DNA from: an uncultured Verrucomicrobiota bacterium
GTDB taxonomy: Bacteria > Verrucomicrobiota > Verrucomicrobiia > Limisphaerales > UBA9464
Length of the DNA: 64,000 bases
NCBI GenBank assembly: GCA_903910585.1
Contig: CAIWAH010000190.1
Span: 1-64,000 of the forward strand
Reading direction: 5' to 3'
In this document: positions 48,890 to 57,520 of the stretch, piece by piece
How the letters are laid out: every line of letters starts with the position of its first letter
Position numbering within the stretch: position 1 is the stretch's first letter
The notes under the pieces: generated by a model
Told to the model about the DNA's origin: nothing
The model's database searches: none
The model's input: the letters and a program-made list of their open reading frames with translations, nothing else
Program-made: the position numbers and the translations under genes

Positions 48890-49923
48890 GAGGTGATTTG
48901 GGCGACGGGTTTCAGCACCTGGCCGATTTCGACGGCCCATTTGCCGCTGCGGGTGCCGAGGCGCCCGGTGAATTTGGGTAGCGTGGCCAGGCGGAGGCGG
49001 ACGCGTGAGGGAAGGTCCTCGTCGAGTTCCAGCACGTCGCCGACCTGGAGGTTGGCGAGGCGCCGGGCGGACATGGACATGCCCGGAAACTCGGCGGTGA
49101 CGGGAATCTGGACGTCATCGAGGGCGTCTTTCCACTGCGATCCGCCGGAACGTTCCGGGGCACTGTCGTGGATATGCGTATCAATGTCCTGACTGAGGCG
49201 ATTGATCAGTGGCTCGAGCGTCATGTAGGGGAATCCAATGTGGATCTGCTCGAAGCAGTCGCCCAGCTGCGCTTCCAGGGTGAGGGCGAGCATGACGCTG
49301 TCGAAGGGAGCCGTGTTGAGGAAGCGGGCGTTGCTCTCGTGGCCGAGGAGAAGGGGGCGGAGTTCCTCGTATTCGGCCCAGTGGCTGCACCATTCTCCGA
49401 CGATGATCTGAATGATTTGGTCAAGGAGCGCGACCTCGATCTCGCTGAGGTCGCGGTCGGTCTGAACCGAATGCCCCGGACCGCCCATGACCCGGTCCAC
49501 AACCGTGAGGCCGAGTCGTTGCTTGATTCCGAGGACGCAGATTCCCCGCAACGGTTCGGCCTTGAAAAGAATGAGGTGGCCGGGATTGGGCAGGCTCTCG
49601 ACGAACTTGCTGTAGGTGATGGTGCTCAGCTGGGACATCTGGAGCACGAACTCGACCCGGAGAAAAATGGACAGACGCGCGGCCAGGGAGCGGATGAACT
49701 CCTCATGGTGGAGGCGCAACTTCCGAAGTTCCGGCGCCGAGAGGAACACCGGGTTGCGGAAGTCGTAGGGTTGGATCGCCTCCTTGCTCTGGTGCGATTT
49801 GGTGCCGTCCGGCTGGTGGATGACCGTCTTTGATTCCAGCTCGGCAACCTGGGCCAGCAGGTTCTCCACCTCGCTTTGCGAGAGGACTTCCTGGCCGCCC
49901 GCCAAATTGTCCAGAGGGTTCAT
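48886..49923 (-). CDS. fliM: Flagellar motor switch protein FliM
   Basis: A 345-residue protein. The N-terminal CheY-binding segment is LSQSEVENLLAQV, a linker and YDFRNPVFLSAPELRKLRLH lead into the middle domain with LFKAEPLRGICVL and VDRVMGGPG, and the C-terminal SpoA domain ends with LEVGQVLKPV-like sequence. It links phospho-CheY binding to rotation switching. The CheY motif implies chemotaxis genes elsewhere. Confidence 0.92.
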   Translation of the reverse strand: MNPLDNLAGGQEVLSQSEVENLLAQVAELESKTVIHQPDGTKSHQSKEAIQPYDFRNPVFLSAPELRKLRLHHEEFIRSLAARLSIFLRVEFVLQMSQLSTITYSKFVESLPNPGHLILFKAEPLRGICVLGIKQRLGLTVVDRVMGGPGHSVQTDRDLSEIEVALLDQIIQIIVGEWCSHWAEYEELRPLLLGHESNARFLNTAPFDSVMLALTLEAQLGDCFEQIHIGFPYMTLEPLINRLSQDIDTHIHDSAPERSGGSQWKDALDDVQIPVTAEFPGMSMSARRLANLQVGDVLELDEDLPSRVRLRLATLPKFTGRLGTRSGKWAVEIGQVLKPVAQITS

Positions 49924-49936
49924 CGGTCAGGGAAGG

Positions 49937-50587
49937 CTACTGGACCGCGAAATCGGTCAGGAAGACGTCGGTGACCGAACCCTGTCCGAGCACGTGGTTG
50001 AAGGCGCCGACGAGCTCGGCCTTGATCAGATTGCGGGATCCGGTCTTTTCAAGATCCGCCAAGGTCTTGGCGGCCAGCACGCTGCTCGCGGTGTCACGGA
50101 GCTGGGCATCGAACTCCTCCACCAGCGAGGAGAGGTTCTTCTTCGCCCCGACTACGGAGATGTTGGCCTGGAGAAACCGGCTTCCCATGGTTCCGGAGAC
50201 GTTGACGAGAATCTTGCTGCTCAATGGGACCGGCGCCTTGGCGCTCTTGGCAGCCTTGCCGCCTCCGCCGTGAGCATCTCCGCCGCCGCCACCGTGGGCG
50301 TCTTCCTTGGGCGCACCATGTCCATCGTCCTTGGCCCCGTGACTGTCTTCCGCCGCGCCGTGTCCGCCATCGTCCTCGGTGGCGTGGGCGTCTTCGCCTT
50401 CGGCCGGGGCGCCGTGGGCGGCGGGTGCCGGTGCCTTCAATTTGGGCAGGAGCACAAACTGGGTGAGCGCAAAGGCGACCGCCGGCATCAGCACAAGGTT
50501 GAGGATCAGCGGCAGCATCGCCTTGATGCCGCCTCCGCCGGCGGGGGCGGCGGCCGCAGCGGGGGCTTCTTTGGCCTCGGTGGACAT
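49937..50587 (-). CDS. fliL: FliL, stator-associated flagellar protein, with His-rich linker
   Basis: A 216-residue protein with one membrane helix (about 24-48, MLPLILNLVLMPAVAFALTQ) and a C-terminal periplasmic FliL domain (LSSKILVNVSGTMGSRFLQA, then NLIKAELVGAFNHVL, ending VTDVFLTDFAVQ). Between them, residues about 55-120 are unusually rich in His, Gly, Ala and Asp (HGAPAEGEDAHATEDDGGHG and more). This could bind metal ions or act as a flexible spacer. FliL supports the motor stator. Confidence 0.88.
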   Translation of the reverse strand: MSTEAKEAPAAAAAPAGGGGIKAMLPLILNLVLMPAVAFALTQFVLLPKLKAPAPAAHGAPAEGEDAHATEDDGGHGAAEDSHGAKDDGHGAPKEDAHGGGGGDAHGGGGKAAKSAKAPVPLSSKILVNVSGTMGSRFLQANISVVGAKKNLSSLVEEFDAQLRDTASSVLAAKTLADLEKTGSRNLIKAELVGAFNHVLGQGSVTDVFLTDFAVQ

Positions 50588-50610
50588 AGGGGTTACTCGG
50601 CGGTTGGGGG

Positions 50611-51477
50611 TTAACGCTTGAGGTTCACCACTTCCTGCAGGATCTCGTCACTCGTGGTGATGATCCGGGCGCTGGCCTGGAAGCCGCGCTGGGTCGTGAT
50701 GAGGTTCGCGAACTCGTTGGTCAGGTCCACATTGGACGATTCGAGGGCACCGGCCTGAATCTCGCCCAGACCGTTGGTCGAAGGCGGCGCCGGCGTGGGG
50801 GAATCGGCACCGCCCAGGGGGCCGGCAGCCGAAAGTCCGGAGTAGAGATTGTTGCCTTCCTTGAGCAGGGCCTGCGGGTCGCTGAAGCTCTGCAGCAGGA
50901 CCTGTCCGCGATTGTATTCGGTCGAGTCCGTGAGGCGGATTTTCAGGTGGCCGGTCGGCGTGATGCTGTAGGCCGCCAGCTTGGCATCGGCGCTCGCGGT
51001 GTCCGGCCGGGCCGCGGCGTCCACTCGGAGGTCGCCGACGGTCGAAAGGCCGAGGTCGTTGTAGCCCTGCAGGCGGTAACCCTGGCTGGTCACCAGATAG
51101 CCGTTGTCGTCCACCCGGAAGTTGCCCGCCCGGGTCGCGAATTCCGAACCCGTGACGGGATCCTTCACCATGAAGTAGCCCTCCCCGTTGATCGCGAGGT
51201 CGGAGTTCACGTAGGTCTGGTTGACCGAACCCTGGTTGAAGATGTTGCGGATGGCCGTGGTGGTCACGCCCGACCCGACCTGCTGGCCCGGAATGGACCC
51301 GCGGCCGCCGGCCCCGCCGCTGGAGGCCTGCAAGGTCTGGCTGAACGAATCGCCAAAGTCGGCCCGCCCGGCCTTGAAGCCCAGCGTGCTGGAGTTGGCG
51401 ATGTTGTTGCCGATGACGTCCAGACGGGTCTGGAACTGGTGAATGCCGCTGACGCCGGCGTTGAGGGAACGGATCAT
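50611..51477 (-). CDS. flgE: Flagellar hook protein FlgE (short form)
   Basis: A 288-residue rod/hook protein. The N-terminus is MIRSLNAGVSGIHQFQTRLD with VIGNNIANSSTLGFKAGRAD, and the C-terminus has NVDLTNEFANLITTQRGFQA and SARIITTSDEILQEVVNLKR. It follows flgD with a 4-base overlap, as FlgE usually does. At 288 residues it lacks most of the outer hook domains seen in the 400-residue E. coli protein, so FlgF or FlgG is an alternative name. Confidence 0.8.
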   Translation of the reverse strand: MIRSLNAGVSGIHQFQTRLDVIGNNIANSSTLGFKAGRADFGDSFSQTLQASSGGAGGRGSIPGQQVGSGVTTTAIRNIFNQGSVNQTYVNSDLAINGEGYFMVKDPVTGSEFATRAGNFRVDDNGYLVTSQGYRLQGYNDLGLSTVGDLRVDAAARPDTASADAKLAAYSITPTGHLKIRLTDSTEYNRGQVLLQSFSDPQALLKEGNNLYSGLSAAGPLGGADSPTPAPPSTNGLGEIQAGALESSNVDLTNEFANLITTQRGFQASARIITTSDEILQEVVNLKR

Positions 51478-51914
51478 GGTCTTTCCGAGACGTTGACTTG
51501 GGGCGACAGGTATTCGACCGAGAGCAGCTGCTCCATGCCGTAGGCCTTGCCTCCCACAATGAGTTTGGGCGTCCCTGCGACCAGTTTGACGGCTTCCACG
51601 ACTCCCTGGGCCGTCTCCTCCTTGTCTGCCTGCAGGACGACGCGCTGCCCGAGCAGCGTTCCGGCCTGCAAAGATTCGATGTCCTGCTGCATCGCCTGGC
51701 TCTGCTCGAGCGAGCTGAACTGGGCCATCTGCGCGATGAACGACGTGTCCTGCATCGGCTTCATCGGGTCCTGCGTGCTCATCTGCGTGGCGAGCAGTTT
51801 GAGAAAATCCTGCTGGCCGAGGGTCTGGACCAGCTGGCGTTCGGCCCGGGTGCCGTTGTAGGAAACCGAGTTGCTGAAGGCGGCGTTGGCCGAGACGTTG
51901 GGAACGGTGGACAT
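51474..51914 (-). CDS. flgD: Hook-capping protein FlgD
   Basis: A 146-residue protein with the N-terminal FlgD signature QDFLKLLATQMSTQDPMKPM followed by DTSFIAQMAQFSSLEQSQAM. The C-terminal tudor/FN3-like part found in longer FlgDs is reduced to a short strand-rich end (GQRVVLQADKEETAQGVVEA). It caps the hook while FlgE is added. It overlaps flgE and follows fliK by 17 bases. Confidence 0.9.
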   Translation of the reverse strand: MSTVPNVSANAAFSNSVSYNGTRAERQLVQTLGQQDFLKLLATQMSTQDPMKPMQDTSFIAQMAQFSSLEQSQAMQQDIESLQAGTLLGQRVVLQADKEETAQGVVEAVKLVAGTPKLIVGGKAYGMEQLLSVEYLSPQVNVSERP

Positions 51915-51931
51915 AAAAGCGGGTGGTGTGG

Positions 51932-53374
51932 TCAGGCCCAGGACTCCAGGCTGCGGCGGGAACTGCCGCCGGGGTTGATCCGGATCGGCCGGACGGATTC
52001 CGTGGCGATTGCCGGGGCTGCGGTCGCGGGCCGGGTGCGGTTACCGGAAAAGACGAACGGGGTCTCCGCTCGGGATTGGGGCGGCGGATTGAATCCCTGC
52101 CGCGAATGCTCGCCGGCAAAGCTCATGGAAGTCTCGTTCAGCGGGGCGAGGCGGACGCCTTGCTGCGCCAGTGATTCCTGCAGCCGTGCCCAGCTGCTGC
52201 CCAGAGCTTGGGCGTCGCCGCGATCACAGCGGACACTTGCTTCGATCTGTCCGGAGCGCTGCACCAACTGCACATGCAGTTCCGTCTTGCTGTCGGGTTT
52301 CAGCACCACTTCCACGGCTTCGCGGGCGGTTTGGCGGAAGCGAACGACCTGGTCCTGCAGCAGGGAGGTGACCTTGGCGGCCTGATCGGCGGGCGAAGTG
52401 CCGGGGATTTCGGACGGATTCGCCAACGTGGCCGATTCGCCGAAGTGCTCGGCGCTGAGCACCGGAGCGAGCGGTGCCTCAGTGGTCGATCCGCCAGCGG
52501 GCTCTTGGTCTTCGCGAGCCTCCTGGGACGGCACGGCCATGACCGCGTCCTTTCCCGCGTCTGACGACGTCGAGGCGGCAAATTCGTCCCGTTGGAACCA
52601 GCTTTTCACTTCGACCACCGGTAAAGCAGCGCGTGTGCCACGTAGTGATTCTCCCTGTTTCCCAGTGATTTCCGCGAATTCTTCCGAGGTTGTGGTAGCC
52701 TCCGGTCCGGACTTGTCCGAAGCGGTCGGCAGATTTGTCTCGGTGTCCGTCTTGGGCACTGGAACCGCGCGGGAGAGCAGGGCGGCTTCCGCGGCCTTGG
52801 CCACGGCCGGCGAATTGGCGGAGGAGGTGTCGGTTGGCCCGGCGGGAGCGACGGCGGCTTGGGCGGACGAAGCCTGAGACCGAAGGGTATCGCGCCAGTC
52901 GCCTTTCGAGGGGGCACTGTCGGCGGTGAACGAGGTCAGGTCGGAAAAGGACGGGGCGCCGACTGCGGGTTCCGAGCCTACGCTTGGAACCGCCGGAGCG
53001 GCCGCTTCGGTTCCCCCGTCGGCTTCGGTGAGTTCGACAGCTGGGGGCGGCAAAATGGCAACCGCGCAGGGGCAGGACAGCAGTTTGTCGGCAGGCTCCG
53101 GGTCGGTGCCGTCTTCGGGGCGGGCTCGGCGCGGGCGGCGTTCGGTGGAGACGGGTTCGGCGGCGTCGGTTTCAGCCGCCCCCTTCGCCGAACTCTCCTT
53201 GGATTCATCCGGCTTTGACCGGGACGCGGACTGATCCGGACGCGGCTCCGAGCGCAGGTTGAATTCCGCGAAGGAACGTGAGCCGGCCGGATTCGGAATC
53301 CGGCTGAAACTTGCACCCGCGGAGGGTTCGGACGACAACATCGCGGGCGGGAAGGCGGAGACAGCGGCGCTCAT
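51932..53374 (-). CDS. fliK: Flagellar hook-length control protein FliK
   Basis: A 480-residue protein. The first 360 residues are of low complexity, rich in Ala, Ser, Pro and Glu, as FliK rulers are. The last 120 residues form the Flg_hook domain (VVRFRQTAREAVEVVLKPDS, KTELHVQLVQRSGQIEASVR, LGSSWARLQESLAQQGVRLA). It measures hook length and switches export from hook to filament. Its position before flgD and after the MotE-like gene supports the call. Confidence 0.85.
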   Translation of the reverse strand: MSAAVSAFPPAMLSSEPSAGASFSRIPNPAGSRSFAEFNLRSEPRPDQSASRSKPDESKESSAKGAAETDAAEPVSTERRPRRARPEDGTDPEPADKLLSCPCAVAILPPPAVELTEADGGTEAAAPAVPSVGSEPAVGAPSFSDLTSFTADSAPSKGDWRDTLRSQASSAQAAVAPAGPTDTSSANSPAVAKAAEAALLSRAVPVPKTDTETNLPTASDKSGPEATTTSEEFAEITGKQGESLRGTRAALPVVEVKSWFQRDEFAASTSSDAGKDAVMAVPSQEAREDQEPAGGSTTEAPLAPVLSAEHFGESATLANPSEIPGTSPADQAAKVTSLLQDQVVRFRQTAREAVEVVLKPDSKTELHVQLVQRSGQIEASVRCDRGDAQALGSSWARLQESLAQQGVRLAPLNETSMSFAGEHSRQGFNPPPQSRAETPFVFSGNRTRPATAAPAIATESVRPIRINPGGSSRRSLESWA

Positions 53375-54000
53375 GGTTTGCCCTTGGTGGCCGCCGGCTG
53401 CTTGGCGAGGCGGATCTTTTCAGTGAGGGCCGCCGCGCGGGTCGCTTCGGTCGGCCCCATACGGGTCAGGGCCTCAAGGATTGGTCCCACTTCGGCCTCC
53501 TTCATCACCGCGAGCGTCTTCACGACCGGCACATCATCGAGCTTGCTGAGGAGCTCCGCGGCGCCGGCCGGAGTCATGGTGGAGTAGGTCTTGGCGAGGC
53601 GCTTCAGATTCGGGATTTCCTCCGCCTTGATGTCGGTGAGCTGCTGGTCGATTTCCGACTGCATCTTCTTCACCGAGGCGGCGACCTGGTCGAGTTCGGT
53701 GCGTTCGGCCTTCAGGCGGTCGGCGAGGGCCTGCAATTCCTGCTCCTTGGTGGCCAGTGCCTTTCGCTCGGACTTGAGCTCCTTCATCAGCAGGTCCACC
53801 TCGGGATTGTAGTAAACCCAGGATTCCACCGGATGGCTTGGCGCGGCGACGACGGTGCCGTCCGGCGCGATGATGGTCTTGGCGGGCGCCGCCGCGGGGC
53901 GGATGGACGGCGCTGCGGAAAGCAGCGTGAAAAGCCACGTGGCCAGAAACGCGACACCGCCGACGACCGACGAGACGAGGGGGGATTCGAGGGCTTTCAT
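53371..54000 (-). CDS. MotE-like flagellar coiled-coil protein
   Basis: A 209-residue protein with one N-terminal membrane helix (VVGGVAFLATWLFTLLSAAP), a coiled coil (about 70-130, LMKELKSERKALATKEQELQ) and a C-terminal MgtE_N-like helical part (YSTMTPAGAAELLSKLDDVP, AVMKEAEVGPILEALTRMGP). This is the plan of MotE/YlxF-type proteins encoded between fliJ and fliK, which are thought to aid motor or export-gate assembly. It overlaps fliK by 4 bases. Confidence 0.75.
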   Translation of the reverse strand: MKALESPLVSSVVGGVAFLATWLFTLLSAAPSIRPAAAPAKTIIAPDGTVVAAPSHPVESWVYYNPEVDLLMKELKSERKALATKEQELQALADRLKAERTELDQVAASVKKMQSEIDQQLTDIKAEEIPNLKRLAKTYSTMTPAGAAELLSKLDDVPVVKTLAVMKEAEVGPILEALTRMGPTEATRAAALTEKIRLAKQPAATKGKP

Positions 54001-54018
54001 GGGTTGCGAAACGTGATT

Positions 54019-54465
54019 TCAGCCGAACATGCCGGCGAGCGAGCGCAGGGGAAGATCATCGAGGATGTGCTGTTCCTCGCGCTGCTGTTCCTGGAGGTGG
54101 CCGGAGCGCGCCTTTTCGTGGTGCTTGCGGACGGCCTCGGCTTCGCGCCGGGCGGTAAGCATCACTCCGAGGGCCTGATTCAACTGGATCTCCGCCTGTT
54201 CAAGCAGGCGGGCAGCCTCATCGCGGCGTTCCTGCAGCACGGCGCAGAACGACTGCCGCTGACGGATGTCACCCGCCGGGGCGCCGTTGCCGAGGAGGTT
54301 GGAACATTCCAGCTGGCCCGCGGCCAGTTCCCGTTCGGCGCGGTCAACCGTCTGGACGGCGTTGGCCCGCATCGCGAGCGCGCGCGCGTATTGTTCGGTC
54401 GCCTCGTTCTCACGGCGGTCACGGACCCGTTGCACGGCGGTCAGGCGATAGCGGAAGGGTTTCAT
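54019..54465 (-). CDS. fliJ: Flagellar export chaperone FliJ
   Basis: A 148-residue, all-helical protein beginning MKPFRYRLTAVQRVRDRREN with coiled-coil heptads throughout, the FliJ pattern. It follows fliI by 10 bases. FliJ works with the export ATPase and escorts substrates to the gate. Its sequence is weakly conserved, so the identification relies on size, composition and place. Confidence 0.82.
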   Translation of the reverse strand: MKPFRYRLTAVQRVRDRRENEATEQYARALAMRANAVQTVDRAERELAAGQLECSNLLGNGAPAGDIRQRQSFCAVLQERRDEAARLLEQAEIQLNQALGVMLTARREAEAVRKHHEKARSGHLQEQQREEQHILDDLPLRSLAGMFG

Positions 54466-54475
54466 CGGGATTCAG

Positions 54476-55852
54476 TCAGCGGGTGTTGGCGGGACGTGGC
54501 CGGGCGGGTTCCGGAAGGGCCATGGTCTGGGCGAGCTGTTTCCAGCTCTCGCCGGCGCTGAAGCCCTCGCGGACGTTCTGGCGCAGGAACTGGTTCAGCG
54601 GCGCATGCAGCTGGATGGCGCGATCCACCAGGGGATTCGTGCCCTGCGGATAGGCGCCGATGTTGATGAGATCCTGGTTGGCCCGGTAAACCGCCATCGC
54701 CTCGCGCGCCTTCGCGGCGAGTTCGACCTGCTCGGCGGTCGTCAGGTCGCGGACAAGGCGGCTGACGCTCTGGAGCACGTCGATCGCCGGGTAATGGTTG
54801 GCGTGCGCGAGTTCGCGGGTGAGCACGATGTGGCCGTCGAGAATCGACCGCACCGCGTCCGCGATGGGCTCGTTCATGTCATCGCCCTCGACCAGGGTGG
54901 TGAACAGGCCCGTGATGGAGCCGCGCTCGCCGGTGCCGGCGCGTTCGAGGAGCTGCGGCAGATAGGAAAATACCGACGGCGTGTAGCCGCGGGTTGCCGG
55001 CGGTTCACCGACGGCCAGCCCGATCTCGCGCTGGGCCATCGCGAAGCGGGTCACCGAGTCCATCATCAGCAGGACGTTCTGTCCGGCATCGCGGAAATGT
55101 TCCGCAATGGTCATCGCCACAAACGCGCCCTTGAGGCGGGCCAGTGCGGGGTCGTTGGAGGTCGCCACGACGATCACGGACTTCTTCCGGCCGGCCTCGT
55201 CGAGGTCCTTTTCCAGGAACTCCCGGACCTCGCGCCCCCGTTCGCCGATCAGGGCGATCACGTTGACGTCGGCCTCGGCGCGGCTCGCCATCATGCCGAG
55301 CAACGTGGACTTGCCCACGCCGCTGCCGGCGAAGATGCCGAGGCGCTGGCCACGGCCGCACGGGATGAAGGTGTCGAGCGCCTTGATGCCGGTCTGGAAC
55401 GGCAGCTTGATGCGCTGACGCCGCAGCGGGTGCGGTGGCTGGACGTTCACGCTGACATAATTTTCCGCCTGAAGCGGACCGCAGCCGTCAATCGGGTTGC
55501 CGAGGCCGTCAATGACCCGGCCCTTGAGTTTGGCGCCGACCGGAGCCTGCAGCGGCCGGCCGAGCGCGACGACCTCGCAGCCGGGATGGATGCCGTGAAT
55601 CTCGCCGAGCGGCATCAGAAGGACGTGCCGGTCGCGGAACCCGACGATCTCGGCGAGCGTGGAAGAATCGTGCCGGGGCGATTCGATCCGGCAAATTTCG
55701 CCCACCGAAGCCATCGGTCCCTCGGCCTCGATGATGAGCCCGATCAGCTGGGCGACGCGGCCGCGGTTCTGCAACGCCCGCGTGTGCCGGACGCGGTGGA
55801 GCAGCGTCCGCAGGCGGATGTGCGCATGGCTGGTTGGCAGGACGGGAGGCAT
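54476..55852 (-). CDS. fliI: Flagellar export ATPase FliI
   Basis: A 458-residue F1-beta-like ATPase. Walker A is GIFAGSGVGKSTLLGMMASR, Walker B is NVLLMMDSVTRFAMAQREIG, and the family-typical PSVFSYLPQLLERAGTGERG and SITGLFTTLVEGDDMNEPIA follow. It energises protein export through the flagellar type III system. Its start and the fliH stop share one base. Confidence 0.95.
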   Translation of the reverse strand: MPPVLPTSHAHIRLRTLLHRVRHTRALQNRGRVAQLIGLIIEAEGPMASVGEICRIESPRHDSSTLAEIVGFRDRHVLLMPLGEIHGIHPGCEVVALGRPLQAPVGAKLKGRVIDGLGNPIDGCGPLQAENYVSVNVQPPHPLRRQRIKLPFQTGIKALDTFIPCGRGQRLGIFAGSGVGKSTLLGMMASRAEADVNVIALIGERGREVREFLEKDLDEAGRKKSVIVVATSNDPALARLKGAFVAMTIAEHFRDAGQNVLLMMDSVTRFAMAQREIGLAVGEPPATRGYTPSVFSYLPQLLERAGTGERGSITGLFTTLVEGDDMNEPIADAVRSILDGHIVLTRELAHANHYPAIDVLQSVSRLVRDLTTAEQVELAAKAREAMAVYRANQDLINIGAYPQGTNPLVDRAIQLHAPLNQFLRQNVREGFSAGESWKQLAQTMALPEPARPRPANTR

Positions 55853-56439
55853 CAGGTGAGGAGGGTGTCGCGCAGGACTTCGAACTTCGTCTCCCGGCGA
55901 CCATCAATCGTGCCAAATGACGTCTGCACCATGCAGCCGCCGCGGGAGACCGTGTCGGAGACCTCGAACGTGACCTGGTCCGAACCGCTGGCGGGACGGA
56001 GCAGGGGAGAATCGGCCTCCTGCAGCAGGGCGAGATCCTCCGCATGGAGCTGCACGCGGACGGCGGTCTTGGTCTCGACCTCTTCGAGCGCCTCGCGCAC
56101 CGACGCCTCCACCTGGGTCTGGTTGATGGGCAGTCCCGCCACCATCTTGCGGGCGACCTCCAGGGCCAGCGAAACGAGGGTGCCCTCGCATTCCCGGGCC
56201 ACCTGGCCGACGGAATTCTTCAGCGACGTGAGGATGCCGTTCTGGAGGGCGGCGAACTGCGTTTTCTGCCGTTCGAACTCGGCCCGGGCAGCGGCTTCGC
56301 CTTCGGCCCGGCCGCGGGCATAGGCCTCCTGCTCGATTTTTGGGTCGGGAGCGGCGACTGAAGTGGGACGCGGGGAGCCGGCCAGCCGGACGTCGTAGAG
56401 GGGCTGGGGCAGGGTGATCGTTTCGCGCCCGGAATTCAT
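55852..56439 (-). CDS. fliH: Flagellar assembly protein FliH
   Basis: A 195-residue protein: an N-terminal region followed by EQEAYARGRAEGEAAARAEF, with the GxxxG-type helix of FliH, and a C-terminal domain (VSLALEVARKMVAGLPINQT, VRVQLHAEDLALLQEADSPL, GGCMVQTSFGTIDGR). It restrains FliI and brings it to the export gate. It overlaps fliG by 4 bases. Confidence 0.88.
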   Translation of the reverse strand: MNSGRETITLPQPLYDVRLAGSPRPTSVAAPDPKIEQEAYARGRAEGEAAARAEFERQKTQFAALQNGILTSLKNSVGQVARECEGTLVSLALEVARKMVAGLPINQTQVEASVREALEEVETKTAVRVQLHAEDLALLQEADSPLLRPASGSDQVTFEVSDTVSRGGCMVQTSFGTIDGRRETKFEVLRDTLLT

Positions 56440-57512
56440 TTGGAGCCCGGCTTCCCGCCGGAATCGCCGAGGTCGATCTCGCCTTCGCTTTCGAGCCGGC
56501 GGACGCTTTCGATGATGCGGAGTTGGGCGGCCTCGATGTCGCGCAGCTTGAGCGGTCCCATGAGGGAGATTTCCTCGGCGACCGTCTCGGCCGCGCGCTT
56601 GGAAATGCAGCCAAGGAGCTTGCCCTTGAGGTCGTCGGAGCAGGTCTTGAGGGCGACGGCGAGGTCCCGCATGTCCACTTCGCGGAGGATGCGCTGGAGG
56701 GCCGGCACATCGAGGTTCCGCAGGTCCTCGAAGGTGAACATCTTCTGGCGGATCGAGAGCCCGAGCTCGGGATTGCGTTCCTCGAGGGTCATCAGCAGCG
56801 ACTTGCTGACGTTCTTGTCGAGGGCATTCAGCAGGCTGGCCGCGGACTTGACGCCGCCGGTCTGGTTCAGCGCGCGGGTGTGCTTGCCGCCCATGCGCTG
56901 GATGATGACCTCGATGATTTTCTCGACCACCTCGATGGGCGTCGGTCCCAAGGTGGCAAGGCGCTCAATGACGTCTTCGCGCAATTCGGAGCGGAGCATC
57001 ATGAGGAGCTCGGACGCTTTGTCGGGCGGAAGGTAGCTGATGACCAAGGCGATGGTCTGTGGCTGTTCGGTTTTCAGCAGGTTGAAGAGCTGTCGGGCCT
57101 CCAGGTCAACGATCTGCTGGATGGCGGCGACGGGTGCGCGCTGGGGGGCGACGCGGCTGATGATGTTCGAGGCCTTGAACAGGCCGACCGCCTTTTCGAG
57201 CGTATTCTGGGTGAATTCCACTCCGCCCCGGATCGATGTGCTGGCGTGGACCGCGATTTCGCCGAATTCCTTCAGCACGGCCACCTGGAGCTCGTGCGTG
57301 AGCATGCTCATCTTGGCAGTCTCGCTGCACACGGCCTCGATCTCGTGCTCATCGAGCTGCTTGAGGAGCATCGACGCGCTTTCGGGTCCCAGGACGACGA
57401 GGAGGGCGGCCAGCTTCTGGACCTTGGTCATCTTGGCGACCTCGGCGGCAGCGGCCTCGGCGGCCGGATTGGCGGGCGGGGCGGCTTTCTCGGCAATGGC
57501 GGCGGCGGACAT
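56436..57512 (-). CDS. fliG: Flagellar motor switch protein FliG
   Basis: A 358-residue protein with the three armadillo-like FliG domains. Key parts are LAALLVVLGPESASMLLKQL, the middle-domain EHPQTIALxxSYL-like TEQPQTIALVISYLPPDKAS, and the C-terminal torque helix region VDMRDLAVALKTCSDDLKGK, SKRAAETVAEEISLMGPLKL, RDIEAAQLRIIESVRRLESE. An Ala-rich tail of about 25 residues precedes the first domain. It couples the stator to the C-ring. Confidence 0.95.
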   Translation of the reverse strand: MSAAAIAEKAAPPANPAAEAAAAEVAKMTKVQKLAALLVVLGPESASMLLKQLDEHEIEAVCSETAKMSMLTHELQVAVLKEFGEIAVHASTSIRGGVEFTQNTLEKAVGLFKASNIISRVAPQRAPVAAIQQIVDLEARQLFNLLKTEQPQTIALVISYLPPDKASELLMMLRSELREDVIERLATLGPTPIEVVEKIIEVIIQRMGGKHTRALNQTGGVKSAASLLNALDKNVSKSLLMTLEERNPELGLSIRQKMFTFEDLRNLDVPALQRILREVDMRDLAVALKTCSDDLKGKLLGCISKRAAETVAEEISLMGPLKLRDIEAAQLRIIESVRRLESEGEIDLGDSGGKPGSK

Positions 57513-57520
57513 GGTTCAGA

